Below, piece after piece: positions 1 to 5,448 of a stretch of 25,554 nucleotides of DNA. A program made the translations under genes and the position numbers. The stretch spans positions 1 to 25,554 of IMG/VR virus record IMGVR_UViG_3300025674_000347. One strand, written 5' to 3'. This DNA is from a virus. The first letter of the stretch is position 1. Every line of letters starts with the position of its first letter. The notes under the pieces were generated by a model. The model saw nothing but the letters and a program-made list of their open reading frames with translations. It was not told the origin of the DNA and made no database searches.

Positions 1-19
1 AGGCGGTTTGCCGGTAAGG

Positions 20-55
20 GGGGGAGAACTGCCTCTCGAGAGGCAGTGGTCCCCC
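20..55. repeat. 20-bp perfect palindrome with extended stem
   Basis: Bases 28-47 are a perfect palindrome (ACTGCCTCTC followed by its reverse complement). The stem continues outward with GGGGGA (20-25) against TCCCCC (50-55) after a 2-nt internal mismatch. It carries CTGCCTC in both orientations, the heptamer also found in the attachment core (180-186) and in both flanking repeats. Neither side has a T-run, so it is a poor terminator. A dimer-binding site for a recombination or packaging protein is possible (inference). Confidence 0.6.
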
Positions 56-90
56 AAAAGTGGCAAAATGGCCAATTCTAGGCCCCAGGA

Positions 91-125
91 GGTTCAATTG
101 AACCTTCCGACCCCTGCCTCTTTTT
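91..125. repeat. attachment-region repeat copy A
   Basis: A perfect 14-bp palindrome (GGTTCAATTGAACC, 91-104) is followed by TCCGACCCCTGCCTCTTTTT. It is nearly identical to copy C (289-321). It also shares GAACCT-CCG-CCCCTGCCTC with the tRNA-Pro fragment at 161-186, with one extra T. The similarity spans the T-arm and the 3' side of the anticodon stem but stops before the anticodon loop, and acceptor-stem sequence is absent. It may be an extra integrase-binding site or the scar of an older integration. Confidence 0.7.
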
Positions 126-146
126 CCGCTAAGTCATTGATATTAT

Positions 147-201
147 TGGTCGGGGAGAGAGGATTCGAACCTCCGGCCCCTGCCTCCCGAATGCAGGGGC
201 C
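147..201 (-). other. attachment site: 3' fragment of tRNA-Pro(CGG)
   Basis: On the minus strand, 191-147 reads as the 3' half of a tRNA: anticodon loop TTCGGGA (anticodon CGG, proline), the 3' side of the anticodon stem, a T-arm with TTCGAAT, a 3' acceptor strand CTCCCCG and ACCA. No 5' half follows at 192-230, so the tRNA is incomplete. The anticodon loop sits in a perfect inverted repeat, GGCCCCTGC (175-183) and GCAGGGGCC (193-201), around a 9-nt centre. That is the form of a tyrosine-recombinase core site with crossover in the anticodon loop. With the integrase gene adjacent, this is attL or attP. Confidence 0.8.
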
Positions 202-215
202 TAAGCGTAACTAAT

Positions 216-240
216 TGACATTAAACGATTCTTAATGTCA
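216..240. repeat. 9-bp inverted repeat beside the attachment core
   Basis: TGACATTAA (216-224) and TTAATGTCA (232-240) are a perfect inverted repeat around 7 nt. It lies between the tRNA fragment and repeat copy C, in AT-rich DNA. There is no T-run. Its position suggests an integrase arm or excisionase site rather than a terminator, but no known motif was matched. Confidence 0.5.
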
Positions 241-288
241 CAAAATGCTCAAAAGTGACGTTTTGTTCACTTCACGTTCACGGTTTCG

Positions 289-321
289 GGTTCAACTGAA
301 CCTCCGACCCCTGCCTCTTTT
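289..321. repeat. attachment-region repeat copy C
   Basis: GGTTCAACTGAACC (289-302) is followed by TCCGACCCCTGCCTCTTTT. Copy A differs by one base in the near-palindrome and by one extra T. Like copy A it mimics the T-arm and anticodon-stem side of the adjacent tRNA-Pro fragment. Copies A and C start 198 bp apart and bracket the true core. The rest of 322-459 holds no gene and only one further hairpin. Confidence 0.7.
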
Positions 322-424
322 GCGTTTTCGCGCTCAACAAAGGGTCCGTATAAATGACATGCGGGGGTGTTCGTCGCAGTCCGCTGCGGCGCGCAAAACC
401 ATCACAAAGTGTGGGACGCGGGGG

Positions 425-451
425 TGGGGAAACAGCGACGCGCTTTCCCCA
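425..451. other. hairpin downstream of integrase gene
   Basis: TGGGGAAA (425-432) and TTTCCCCA (444-451) form a perfect 8-bp stem around 11 nt, starting 9 bases past the integrase stop codon on the leftward transcript. No U-run follows in the leftward direction, so it is at best a weak terminator or an mRNA 3'-end stabiliser. Confidence 0.4.
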
Positions 452-459
452 CTTGCAGT

Positions 460-1401
460 TTAGTCCACCTCAAGCGCCCGTGCTGCGCCGCGCAGATAGT
501 CTGGGCTGAAACGCGCGTATATTTTTCGCGTCGTCTCGAGGCTGTCGTGGCCAAGATACTGCGCGATCTCCGCCATTGGCACGCCGGCCTCCGCCATCCA
601 GACGGCGGCGCTGTGCCGCAGGACGTGCGGCGTTACATCCTCCAGCCCCGCCCGCTGGACAGCCCTGGCGAACGACTTCTTGATGTCGAGCACCGGCTTG
701 CCGGCAAACTCGATGACGTGATGCGTCATCGCGACCTGCTTGGCAACGACCAGCGCTCGCTGTGCTCCCGGCGTCATCGGCAGCACCGCTCGCCCCTTGT
801 TTTTCGTCCCGATGCCGAGGTCGATCCGCTGGCGTGGGAAGTCGATCTGAGGCCACGTCAGCTGCAACAGCGCTGTTTTGCGCGCGCCGGTGGCAATTGC
901 TAGCTCCAGGAAAAGATAGAGGTGAGGCGTTGAGACGGCGGCGTCTCGGAGCGCGCGGTATTCGCCCTTGGTGATATGACGGTGCCGGGGTGCCGGCGGC
1001 GCAGGTAGTTCGAAGATCGCGCTTTTATCTGTTGCATGCGCTCGGACGGCGCTGCGCAGGTCGGTGATCTCGCGCCGGATCGTGCCGTCCTGTACGGCCT
1101 CGCGCCGCAGGGCGATATACTCGCGACATAGCTCGGGGCAGATCTGATCAGGCCGGAGAGCGCCCCAGAAGGGCCGCAGCGCTTTGTACGAATACCGGGC
1201 ACGCTCACGATCGCCGGCGGCGATATAGGCCTCCATGACCGCCGCGATGGTATCCTCGCGCGGTCGAGCCGCCTGCGCTCTCAAGTCCGCGAGGCGCTGC
1301 TCGGCAATGTCACGATCCTCAGTGCGGAGCGAGACGCGTCTGGTCTGGCCGCTCTCTCGCCAGACTGCGCACCATTTACCTCGGAAGAGCTTGAGCCGCA
1401 T
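460..1401 (-). CDS. tyrosine-recombinase integrase
   Basis: This 313-residue phage integrase catalyses site-specific integration and excision at the neighbouring tRNA-Pro core. The N-terminal residues 1-45 look like an arm-binding domain (RGKWCAVWRESGQTRRVSL). Residues 50-125 fit the core-binding SAM-like domain. The catalytic domain runs from about 140 and shows Arg174 (TGARKTALL), a lysine in the beta-hairpin near 200-202 (TKNKGR), His259-x-x-Arg262 (HVLRH), His285 (LGH) and the nucleophile Tyr295 (RKIYARF). All expected active-site residues are visible. It is the last gene of the leftward early operon. Its ATG lies 120 nt inside the excisionase frame with only a weak ribosome site, so translational coupling is likely. 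Confidence 0.95.
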   Translation of the reverse strand: MRLKLFRGKWCAVWRESGQTRRVSLRTEDRDIAEQRLADLRAQAARPREDTIAAVMEAYIAAGDRERARYSYKALRPFWGALRPDQICPELCREYIALRREAVQDGTIRREITDLRSAVRAHATDKSAIFELPAPPAPRHRHITKGEYRALRDAAVSTPHLYLFLELAIATGARKTALLQLTWPQIDFPRQRIDLGIGTKNKGRAVLPMTPGAQRALVVAKQVAMTHHVIEFAGKPVLDIKKSFARAVQRAGLEDVTPHVLRHSAAVWMAEAGVPMAEIAQYLGHDSLETTRKIYARFSPDYLRGAARALEVD

Positions 1402-1556
1402 TGTTCGTGGTCCGTTATGGCCTGCAATGTCACACGATGATGCCGCCCGACGCGGAAGGCGCGCAACTGTTTCCGCTTGATCATCCTCCTGATGCTGCTA
1501 AGCGGCACCCCCCATCGCTCCGCCAATTGGCCGACCGTAAAAATTTCCTGGTTCAT
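1281..1556 (-). CDS. excisionase / MerR-type HTH DNA-binding protein
   Basis: The 91-residue protein starts with a compact winged-helix excisionase-type domain at residues 5-48: FTVGQLAERWGVPLSSIRRM, then a basic recognition segment with KRKQLRAFRVGRHHRV. Such proteins bend DNA and direct the integrase toward excision. The start at 1556 is supported by GGAGG 4-5 nt upstream. Residues from about 52 on lie over the integrase gene in another frame and look unlike any domain, so the functional part is the first half. Assignment rests on the HTH pattern and its place directly upstream of the integrase gene. Confidence 0.8.
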   Translation of the reverse strand: MNQEIFTVGQLAERWGVPLSSIRRMIKRKQLRAFRVGRHHRVTLQAITDHEQCGSSSSEVNGAQSGERAARPDASRSALRIVTLPSSASRT

Positions 1557-1595
1557 TTTTCCTCCAATATCACCCTGCCCGCTTTGGCGGCTTGA

Positions 1596-2159
1596 TCAAG
1601 GCGCGGGTTCAGATCGAGTGGCTCGTCTCCAGTGCTGACGCCACGCATATCGGAGATCGCGATCGTCATTAGTCTCGAGACCCCAGTCGCTTTCCTTAAA
1701 TGCGGTCACCGTGGCGCTCGTCGACCAAGGATCATGGATAACCAATTGCCCATCTTTGTCGCGGTAGCATGTTTCGGGCACTATCTGGTCGTGCAGGTCG
1801 CAGCAGTCCTCGCACATCAGGCAAAGATCAAAAGCCTCGTCATCCTGCGGTATCCGCCACAAGTGCTCGGCATGAAAATAGCCGAAGCGCTCCAAAATAT
1901 CCTCGCGCTGCTGCTTGCAGAGCCGCTCCGCCCTCACAACGCGAGGGTCGACCCAAAACTCGCTCCAAGGCAGATCGCGCGCGGCGTGGACGGCCTGCGT
2001 CAATGCAACGGGCAGGTGCTTTTTGATGTCCTCAATTTCCTGTAAAAGCCATTTAGGGTCGCGTTTGTAAGATGGCGCGATCCATTGATGATCCGCTACA
2101 AACTGTAGCGTCTCACGGGCTAAACAACGCCTTTTATGATCAGGTAAATTTACCATCAT
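1596..2159 (-). CDS. hypothetical phage protein with Cys/His-rich centre
   Basis: A 187-residue protein I do not recognise. The N-terminus is basic (KRRCLARETLQFVADHQWI). The middle (about 95-130) contains HAEHLWRIPQ, then a cluster LCLMCEDCCDLHDQ with four cysteines and a histidine, and a later Cys before YRDKDG, which could bind a metal. The C-terminus is rich in Trp and Arg. Two ATG codons open the frame (2159 and 2156), without a clear ribosome site. The start region lies inside a 26-bp segment duplicated from the zinc-protein gene at 2752-2979, so the present start may be rearranged. It sits in the leftward early operon between excisionase and small accessory genes. Confidence 0.65.
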   Translation of the reverse strand: MMVNLPDHKRRCLARETLQFVADHQWIAPSYKRDPKWLLQEIEDIKKHLPVALTQAVHAARDLPWSEFWVDPRVVRAERLCKQQREDILERFGYFHAEHLWRIPQDDEAFDLCLMCEDCCDLHDQIVPETCYRDKDGQLVIHDPWSTSATVTAFKESDWGLETNDDRDLRYAWRQHWRRATRSEPAP

Positions 2160-2254
2160 CTATAACCCGATGGCACGCCGCTTGTCACGGCTCCCACAAT
2201 ATTACTCTCCTCGGCATCGCCCCGGCAACACTCGTCAATAACCTGATCGAGCTT
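2156..2254 (-). pseudogene. remnants of duplicated zinc-protein gene
   Basis: Two pieces match the 3' end of the intact gene at 2752-2979. Bases 2156-2181 match 2780-2805 at 24 of 26 positions and still read ACHRVID on the minus strand. Bases 2217-2242 match 2765-2790 at 20 of 26 and read VIDECCRG against VIDECCQG in the intact gene. Five of the six differences in the second piece are synonymous third-position changes. The pieces overlap in what they represent, so they come from two separate partial copies. No complete frame joins them. Confidence 0.65.
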
Positions 2255-2422
2255 GACCCAGACCAAGACCCAGACCAAGACCAAGACCCAGACCAAGACC
2301 TAGACCTAGACCAAGACCTAGACCAAGACCAAGACCGAAACCCATAACTAGACCCAGACCTAGACATAGACATAGACCTAGGCCCAGACCAAGACTTAAA
2401 CCCAGGCATAGACCTAGATCTA
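2255..2422. repeat. 28-unit hexanucleotide tandem array
   Basis: 28 consecutive hexamers with consensus GACCNA run from 2255 to 2422 with no phase shift. The first 14 units are almost perfect and vary only at position 5 (C, A, T, G). Later units are more degenerate (for example GACATA, GGCCCA, GATCTA). It lies between the Sm-like gene (2436) and the zinc-protein remnants. Frames crossing it give low-complexity protein on either strand and are not counted as genes. Together with the remnants it accounts for the gap 2160-2435. Confidence 0.9.
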
Positions 2423-2435
2423 TATCGTGCAGCGG

Positions 2436-2702
2436 TCATGACTTGTTCATGACTCCGAAACTTTCGATGGCCTGCACCTGGACATACCAAGCATCTACAC
2501 CGAGGGGTTGGGCGTCTTTCCACTGCGGCGCGGAAAACTCACCTGTCTCATAGACGATCATCGCGTTATTTAGTTTGACGCAGGTCCTATTCGCCCCTAC
2601 CAGCTTCCCGGTGTAGATGTACACGCCACACCATAGAGTAACAGTTTGTCCCAGAAGGCATTCGAGACCCTCGTTCTCAACGTCGTTTACCAGCACTTTC
2701 AT
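2436..2702 (-). CDS. small Sm-like phage protein
   Basis: The 88-residue protein has the pattern of a compact five-stranded barrel (Sm/SH3-like) seen in small proteins of many tailed phages: LLGQTVTLWCGVYIYTGKL, then GANRTCVKLNNAMIVYETGEF, then a conserved-looking AWYVQVQAIESFG end. The function of this group is not established as far as I know. The start at 2702 is well supported by AAGGAG upstream. It belongs to the leftward early operon. I recognise the family by sequence style only and cannot name a domain entry. Confidence 0.75.
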   Translation of the reverse strand: MKVLVNDVENEGLECLLGQTVTLWCGVYIYTGKLVGANRTCVKLNNAMIVYETGEFSAPQWKDAQPLGVDAWYVQVQAIESFGVMNKS

Positions 2703-2751
2703 TTTCCTTCTCCTTTTAGAAAGCGGTCATTTTTTTACGGCTACCACAACA

Positions 2752-2979
2752 TCACCCCGCCCGCTCGCCCTGACAGCATTCATCTATAACCCGGTGGCAC
2801 GCAGCGCATTGGCTATGCCCGGCGACCCAGACTAGTTGCGGCACCGCGCCCTCCTCGGCCCATGCACCGCAGCGCGTGCAATAGATCTGCTCGCGCGGAT
2901 CGGGCTCTGGCTCCGAGCGTTTACCGTCGATCGCCTGCGGGCGGTTGACATGCAAATGCTTGGCGATCGGGTTTTTCAT
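2752..2979 (-). CDS. small zinc-ribbon-like protein
   Basis: A 75-residue protein with two CxxC knuckles: YCTRCGAWAEEG and SQCAACHRVIDECC, the expected arrangement for a zinc ribbon. The N-terminus is polar (NPIAKHLHVNRPQAIDGKRS). I chose ATG 2979 because GAG lies 8 nt upstream; a GTG at 2988 in the same frame is the alternative. Parts of its 3' end recur at 2156-2181 and 2217-2242, so this gene has been duplicated and the copies decayed. Role unknown; DNA or protein binding is plausible from the zinc ribbon. Confidence 0.7.
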   Translation of the reverse strand: MKNPIAKHLHVNRPQAIDGKRSEPEPDPREQIYCTRCGAWAEEGAVPQLVWVAGHSQCAACHRVIDECCQGERAG

Positions 2980-3072
2980 CAGGCTCACTCAAAGTGGCGC
3001 GCGGCTCCAGCCACTACCGCGCGCCTAACCGGGCAGAGAGGGATGCAAACGCCCTTGGCTGGCCGGCATTCC

Positions 3073-3153
3073 TCAAAACGGCACGAGCCAGAGCGCCGCT
3101 ACAAAAGCGCTCGAAATAAAGGCCCAGCCGATCACGTCTCCGATCGCGCGCAT
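3073..3153 (-). CDS. 26-residue predicted membrane peptide
   Basis: The start codon overlaps the stop of the single-strand binding protein gene (TGATG), so it is translationally coupled. The product is [17 protein letters not shown] plus VAALWLVPF: a short charged head, then about 18 hydrophobic residues able to cross a membrane. It ends at TGA (3073-3075). No family is known to me. The tight coupling and amphipathic-to-hydrophobic pattern make it more likely to be real than a chance frame, but expression is unproven. Between it and 2979 I see no further gene. Confidence 0.5.
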   Translation of the reverse strand: MRAIGDVIGWAFISSAFVAALWLVPF

Positions 3154-3587
3154 CAGAACGGCATCTCGTCATTGAGGTCGTCGCTGACCGGCGCTTGCCA
3201 GTCCCGGCTCCCGCCACCGTCTCCGCCGCCGCCCGCGCTCTTTGCGTCGAGCATGGTGAGTTCGCCGCGATAGCGCTGGAGCACGATCTCCGTTGTGTAT
3301 TTTTCCTGGCCCTGCTGGTCGGTCCATTTCCGGGTCTGCAACTGGCCCTCGAGATAGACCGAGGAGCCCTTGCGCAGATACTTCTCGGCGACGTCGGCGA
3401 GGCGATCATTGAAGATCACGACGCGATGCCATTCGGTCTTCTCCTTCATCTCCCCGCTGGCCCTGTCCCTCCACCGCTCTGACGTGGCGAGGGACATATT
3501 CACGACCCGGTCGCCTGAGTTCATGGTGCGGACTTCTGGGTCTCGGCCTAGATGGCCGATAAGAGTAACTTTATTGAGCGACGGCAT
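3153..3587 (-). CDS. ssb: single-stranded DNA-binding protein
   Basis: The 144-residue protein has the OB fold of bacterial SSB in residues 1-112: [19 protein letters not shown], then a WHRVVIF strand, [20 protein letters not shown] and [10 protein letters not shown] glycine-rich linker (about 117-127) follows, and it ends in the acidic tip DLNDEMPF that docks partner proteins. It coats single strands during recombination and replication. Its start overlaps the stop of the annealing-protein gene (TAATG), and it forms one block with that gene and the exonuclease. Confidence 0.95.
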   Translation of the reverse strand: MPSLNKVTLIGHLGRDPEVRTMNSGDRVVNMSLATSERWRDRASGEMKEKTEWHRVVIFNDRLADVAEKYLRKGSSVYLEGQLQTRKWTDQQGQEKYTTEIVLQRYRGELTMLDAKSAGGGGDGGGSRDWQAPVSDDLNDEMPF

Positions 3588-4237
3588 TATGCGGCCTCCT
3601 TTTGGCTGAGTTTATTTCGGGTCTCGTTGTAGACGCGCTGAAGCTCGGCGATCTGCGCGTCGGTCAAGCGCTCGTATTCCGGGTCGTCTTTGAGCGCAGC
3701 GCCGTTGGCTTTCAGTGCCTCGACGGTCATCGCGCTGCGGAGGCGCTCGGACCAAGTCTGGACGGTGCCGCTATGCGCGACCGATCCGATCGCGTCGGCA
3801 ATAGCCGATGCCTGCTCTTGTCTGGTCGGCGGCGGCACGGGCGACAACGCGTCATCCGGTGGGATCTCTCCATCTGAATAGAAGAAACCGTGCAAGTTGA
3901 CTGCGCGAAGCACAGCCCTATCAGTGGCGCGCTTGGTGGCCATGGCCACGGGATATGAGTTCTTATTGTTGCCCGGCGCGGCCTCGCCCCATGAGATGTA
4001 CTGAATGCCGTCTTTGACGACGACAGCCTTGGCGATGGCTGCGTTTTTCTCCGGCCAGTATTGCACGTCGAGATCGACCATCTGGATCGCCTGCGCGCCT
4101 GCCAGCAACTCGATGTAGCGGTGCTTGATGATCCTCATCCCCGACTGTTTGTGCAGCCACACCGCGTCCTGGATGTTGCTGCCCGGCGGCAGCAGGTCGA
4201 GCAGGCGGCGGTCGTCGCTACTTAAAGGCTTGTTCAT
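3587..4237 (-). CDS. probable single-strand annealing protein (Rad52-like)
   Basis: A 216-residue protein starting at ATG 4237, with an excellent AAGGAGG upstream; the frame stays open further upstream only as a shadow of the exonuclease gene. Features that fit phage Rad52/Sak-like annealing proteins are the segment [20 protein letters not shown], then [19 protein letters not shown] ending in DGEIPP, like the A-T-R-A-x-x-R-A-x-R helix of that group, and a polar linker and helical tail. Strong support comes from context: it lies directly between a YqaJ-like exonuclease and SSB, the usual trio for phage homologous recombination. Family placement is by pattern and context, not by a database search. 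Confidence 0.6.
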   Translation of the reverse strand: MNKPLSSDDRRLLDLLPPGSNIQDAVWLHKQSGMRIIKHRYIELLAGAQAIQMVDLDVQYWPEKNAAIAKAVVVKDGIQYISWGEAAPGNNKNSYPVAMATKRATDRAVLRAVNLHGFFYSDGEIPPDDALSPVPPPTRQEQASAIADAIGSVAHSGTVQTWSERLRSAMTVEALKANGAALKDDPEYERLTDAQIAELQRVYNETRNKLSQKEAA

Positions 4238-5051
4238 CAGCTTCCTCCTTGGTGAGCTTGATGGTCCGGCGCTTGCCGGTGTTGATAAGATCGACGCCGT
4301 GGCCGTGCGTCGAGCGAGCGTCAGCGGGCGCAAGATCCTTGAGTGCTTTGTCCGCGGCTTTGTGTTGAGCGGCGGCCTCGCGCGTGGCGATGTAGGTGCC
4401 GGCCGCGTCGGCCCAAGCATTGCTTGCGGTCATGTCCACGACGCGGTGCGGGACGGGCGGCGGCGGTGTGTCCGCCGGCGGCTCAAAATACGCCGGATCT
4501 GGCGGCGTATCCTCAACGAGACAGCGATGGAAATTGCGGTACAAGCGCAAAAGCTCGCTGGCATAGCCCTCGTCGATGTCGACGATGAAGCGCGCCCACT
4601 TGTGGTTGCCGAAGAACACCGAAAGCTCGCCGGTTTTAACCTCGCGCCCAGTCGCGGCGGCGGCGCACAGGGCTTGGACGTGGATCTGCGGTGTGTACGT
4701 CTCAAGCAAGCGCGGCTCGAACGCATCGCCACCGGTATGCTTGAAGTCGATCACGACGAGGCTGCCGTCATCGGCATCCCGTACATCGTCAGGATGCGCG
4801 ACGAGCCAGTCATAGTCTGGGTGGGTGTATTCCTGCTCGCAACCGACCGTGGCGAGGCCTGTCTCTTGCGCGTACCACCGCCTGTTGAGCGGCTCGGTGA
4901 ACAGACCCATCTGAACGCGCAAAACGCGGCTTAGGTCTTCCCGCTCTTTCCGGCCCGTCATCTCTAGCCAGAGGTCAAGCGGCCCGCCTGGGCGCAGCAG
5001 CATATACGCTTTGCTCGCGCCAAGCTGATGCTTGGGAAAGTCACGCTGCAT
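4218..5051 (-). CDS. YqaJ-like / lambda-exonuclease-type recombination nuclease
   Basis: The 277-residue PD-(D/E)XK nuclease probably resects double-stranded ends for the annealing protein downstream. Visible motifs are a helix with Glu53 (GLFTEPLNRRW), Asp88 in AHPDDV, the catalytic Asp102-x-Lys104 in VVIDFKHT, and the Gln-bearing helix YTPQIHVQALCAA (Q122, Q126) typical of this family. A proline-rich linker near residues 185-200 precedes a helical tail. Start ATG 5051 has GAGG about 9 nt upstream and overlaps the preceding small gene by 11 nt. The stop overlaps the annealing-protein start by 20 nt, so the genes are coupled. Confidence 0.85.
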   Translation of the reverse strand: MQRDFPKHQLGASKAYMLLRPGGPLDLWLEMTGRKEREDLSRVLRVQMGLFTEPLNRRWYAQETGLATVGCEQEYTHPDYDWLVAHPDDVRDADDGSLVVIDFKHTGGDAFEPRLLETYTPQIHVQALCAAAATGREVKTGELSVFFGNHKWARFIVDIDEGYASELLRLYRNFHRCLVEDTPPDPAYFEPPADTPPPPVPHRVVDMTASNAWADAAGTYIATREAAAQHKAADKALKDLAPADARSTHGHGVDLINTGKRRTIKLTKEEADEQAFK

Positions 5052-5220
5052 CGTCGAGGCCCTCAACGATCTCGGTGGCGCGAGCGAGGAAGTCGACCGC
5101 GTCCAGCGCGGCGGCGATGTCGGCGTCGCCTTCATGCCTGACGAATGCTTTAACGAGTGCGACGCGCAGCTCCATCGCCTGCGCCGGGTCCAGTGCGAGG
5201 CGCGCGTCAAGCCGCTGCAT
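5041..5220 (-). CDS. 59-residue hypothetical protein
   Basis: A short gene starting at ATG 5220 with AGGAGG seven bases upstream. It overlaps the previous gene by 14 nt and the exonuclease start by 11 nt. The product is Ala/Asp/Leu-rich and helical (begins MQRLDARLALDPAQAMELRV; ends EIVEGLDDAA), with no recognised motif. The strong ribosome site and four-gene chain of overlaps support it as real. A partner or inhibitor role with the nuclease is only a guess. Confidence 0.75.
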   Translation of the reverse strand: MQRLDARLALDPAQAMELRVALVKAFVRHEGDADIAAALDAVDFLARATEIVEGLDDAA

Positions 5221-5377
5221 GACGAGCCTCCTCGATCGCGCGGAGATCTGCCTCCATTTCCGCGTCGCGGATCAGTTGCTCGGCGGCTTCCCGCTCGACG
5301 CCGGCAGCAGCGAGGTCAGCCGCGAACTCGTTGCGGAGCAGCCGATGGTTGGCAGTTATGTATTGATCGTGGTGCAT
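5207..5377 (-). CDS. 56-residue hypothetical protein, first gene of leftward operon
   Basis: Starts at ATG 5377 with GGGAGG seven bases upstream and ends at 5207 inside the next gene. The product is a helical, charged protein (begins MHHDQYITANHRLLRNEF; then repeated Ala/Glu/Arg) resembling a small coiled-coil or HTH-like early protein, without a recognisable family. As the first gene after the left promoter and operator (5412-5433) it would be among the first proteins made on induction. Confidence 0.75.
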   Translation of the reverse strand: MHHDQYITANHRLLRNEFAADLAAAGVEREAAEQLIRDAEMEADLRAIEEARHAAA

Positions 5378-5411
5378 TGCGTTCCTCCCTGTCAGGAGAA
5401 ACTATCTGAAC

Positions 5412-5433
5412 GTGGACGTTATGTCCACAAAAA
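5412..5433 (-). promoter_or_regulatory. left operator/promoter of the early operon
   Basis: GTGGAC (5412-5417) and GTCCAC (5423-5428) form a 17-bp operator palindrome around 5 nt, between the repressor stop and the first leftward gene. Read leftward, 5433-5420 is TTTTTGTGGACATA, identical to 6125-6138 in the rightward control region. A weak promoter (TTGTGG, 17 nt, AGATAG) can be placed over it, so repressor binding would block RNA polymerase. The promoter is inferred; the repeats are seen. Confidence 0.7.
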
Positions 5434-5448
5434 ATGACTGTGAAAATT

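Noticed and set aside
147-224. Intact tRNA gene
   Set aside because: Only the 3' half is present; the expected 5' acceptor and D-arm are missing after the anticodon stem.
367-903. 178-codon plus-strand frame over the integrase end
   Set aside because: Antisense of the integrase catalytic domain with no start signal or domain.
2072-2523. Low-complexity frames across the hexamer array (Asp-Pro-Asp-Gln type on plus, Ser-Trp-Ser-Arg type on minus)
   Set aside because: Any period-6 DNA stays open in several frames; ends are made of unrelated shadow sequence and no ribosome site or domain supports them.
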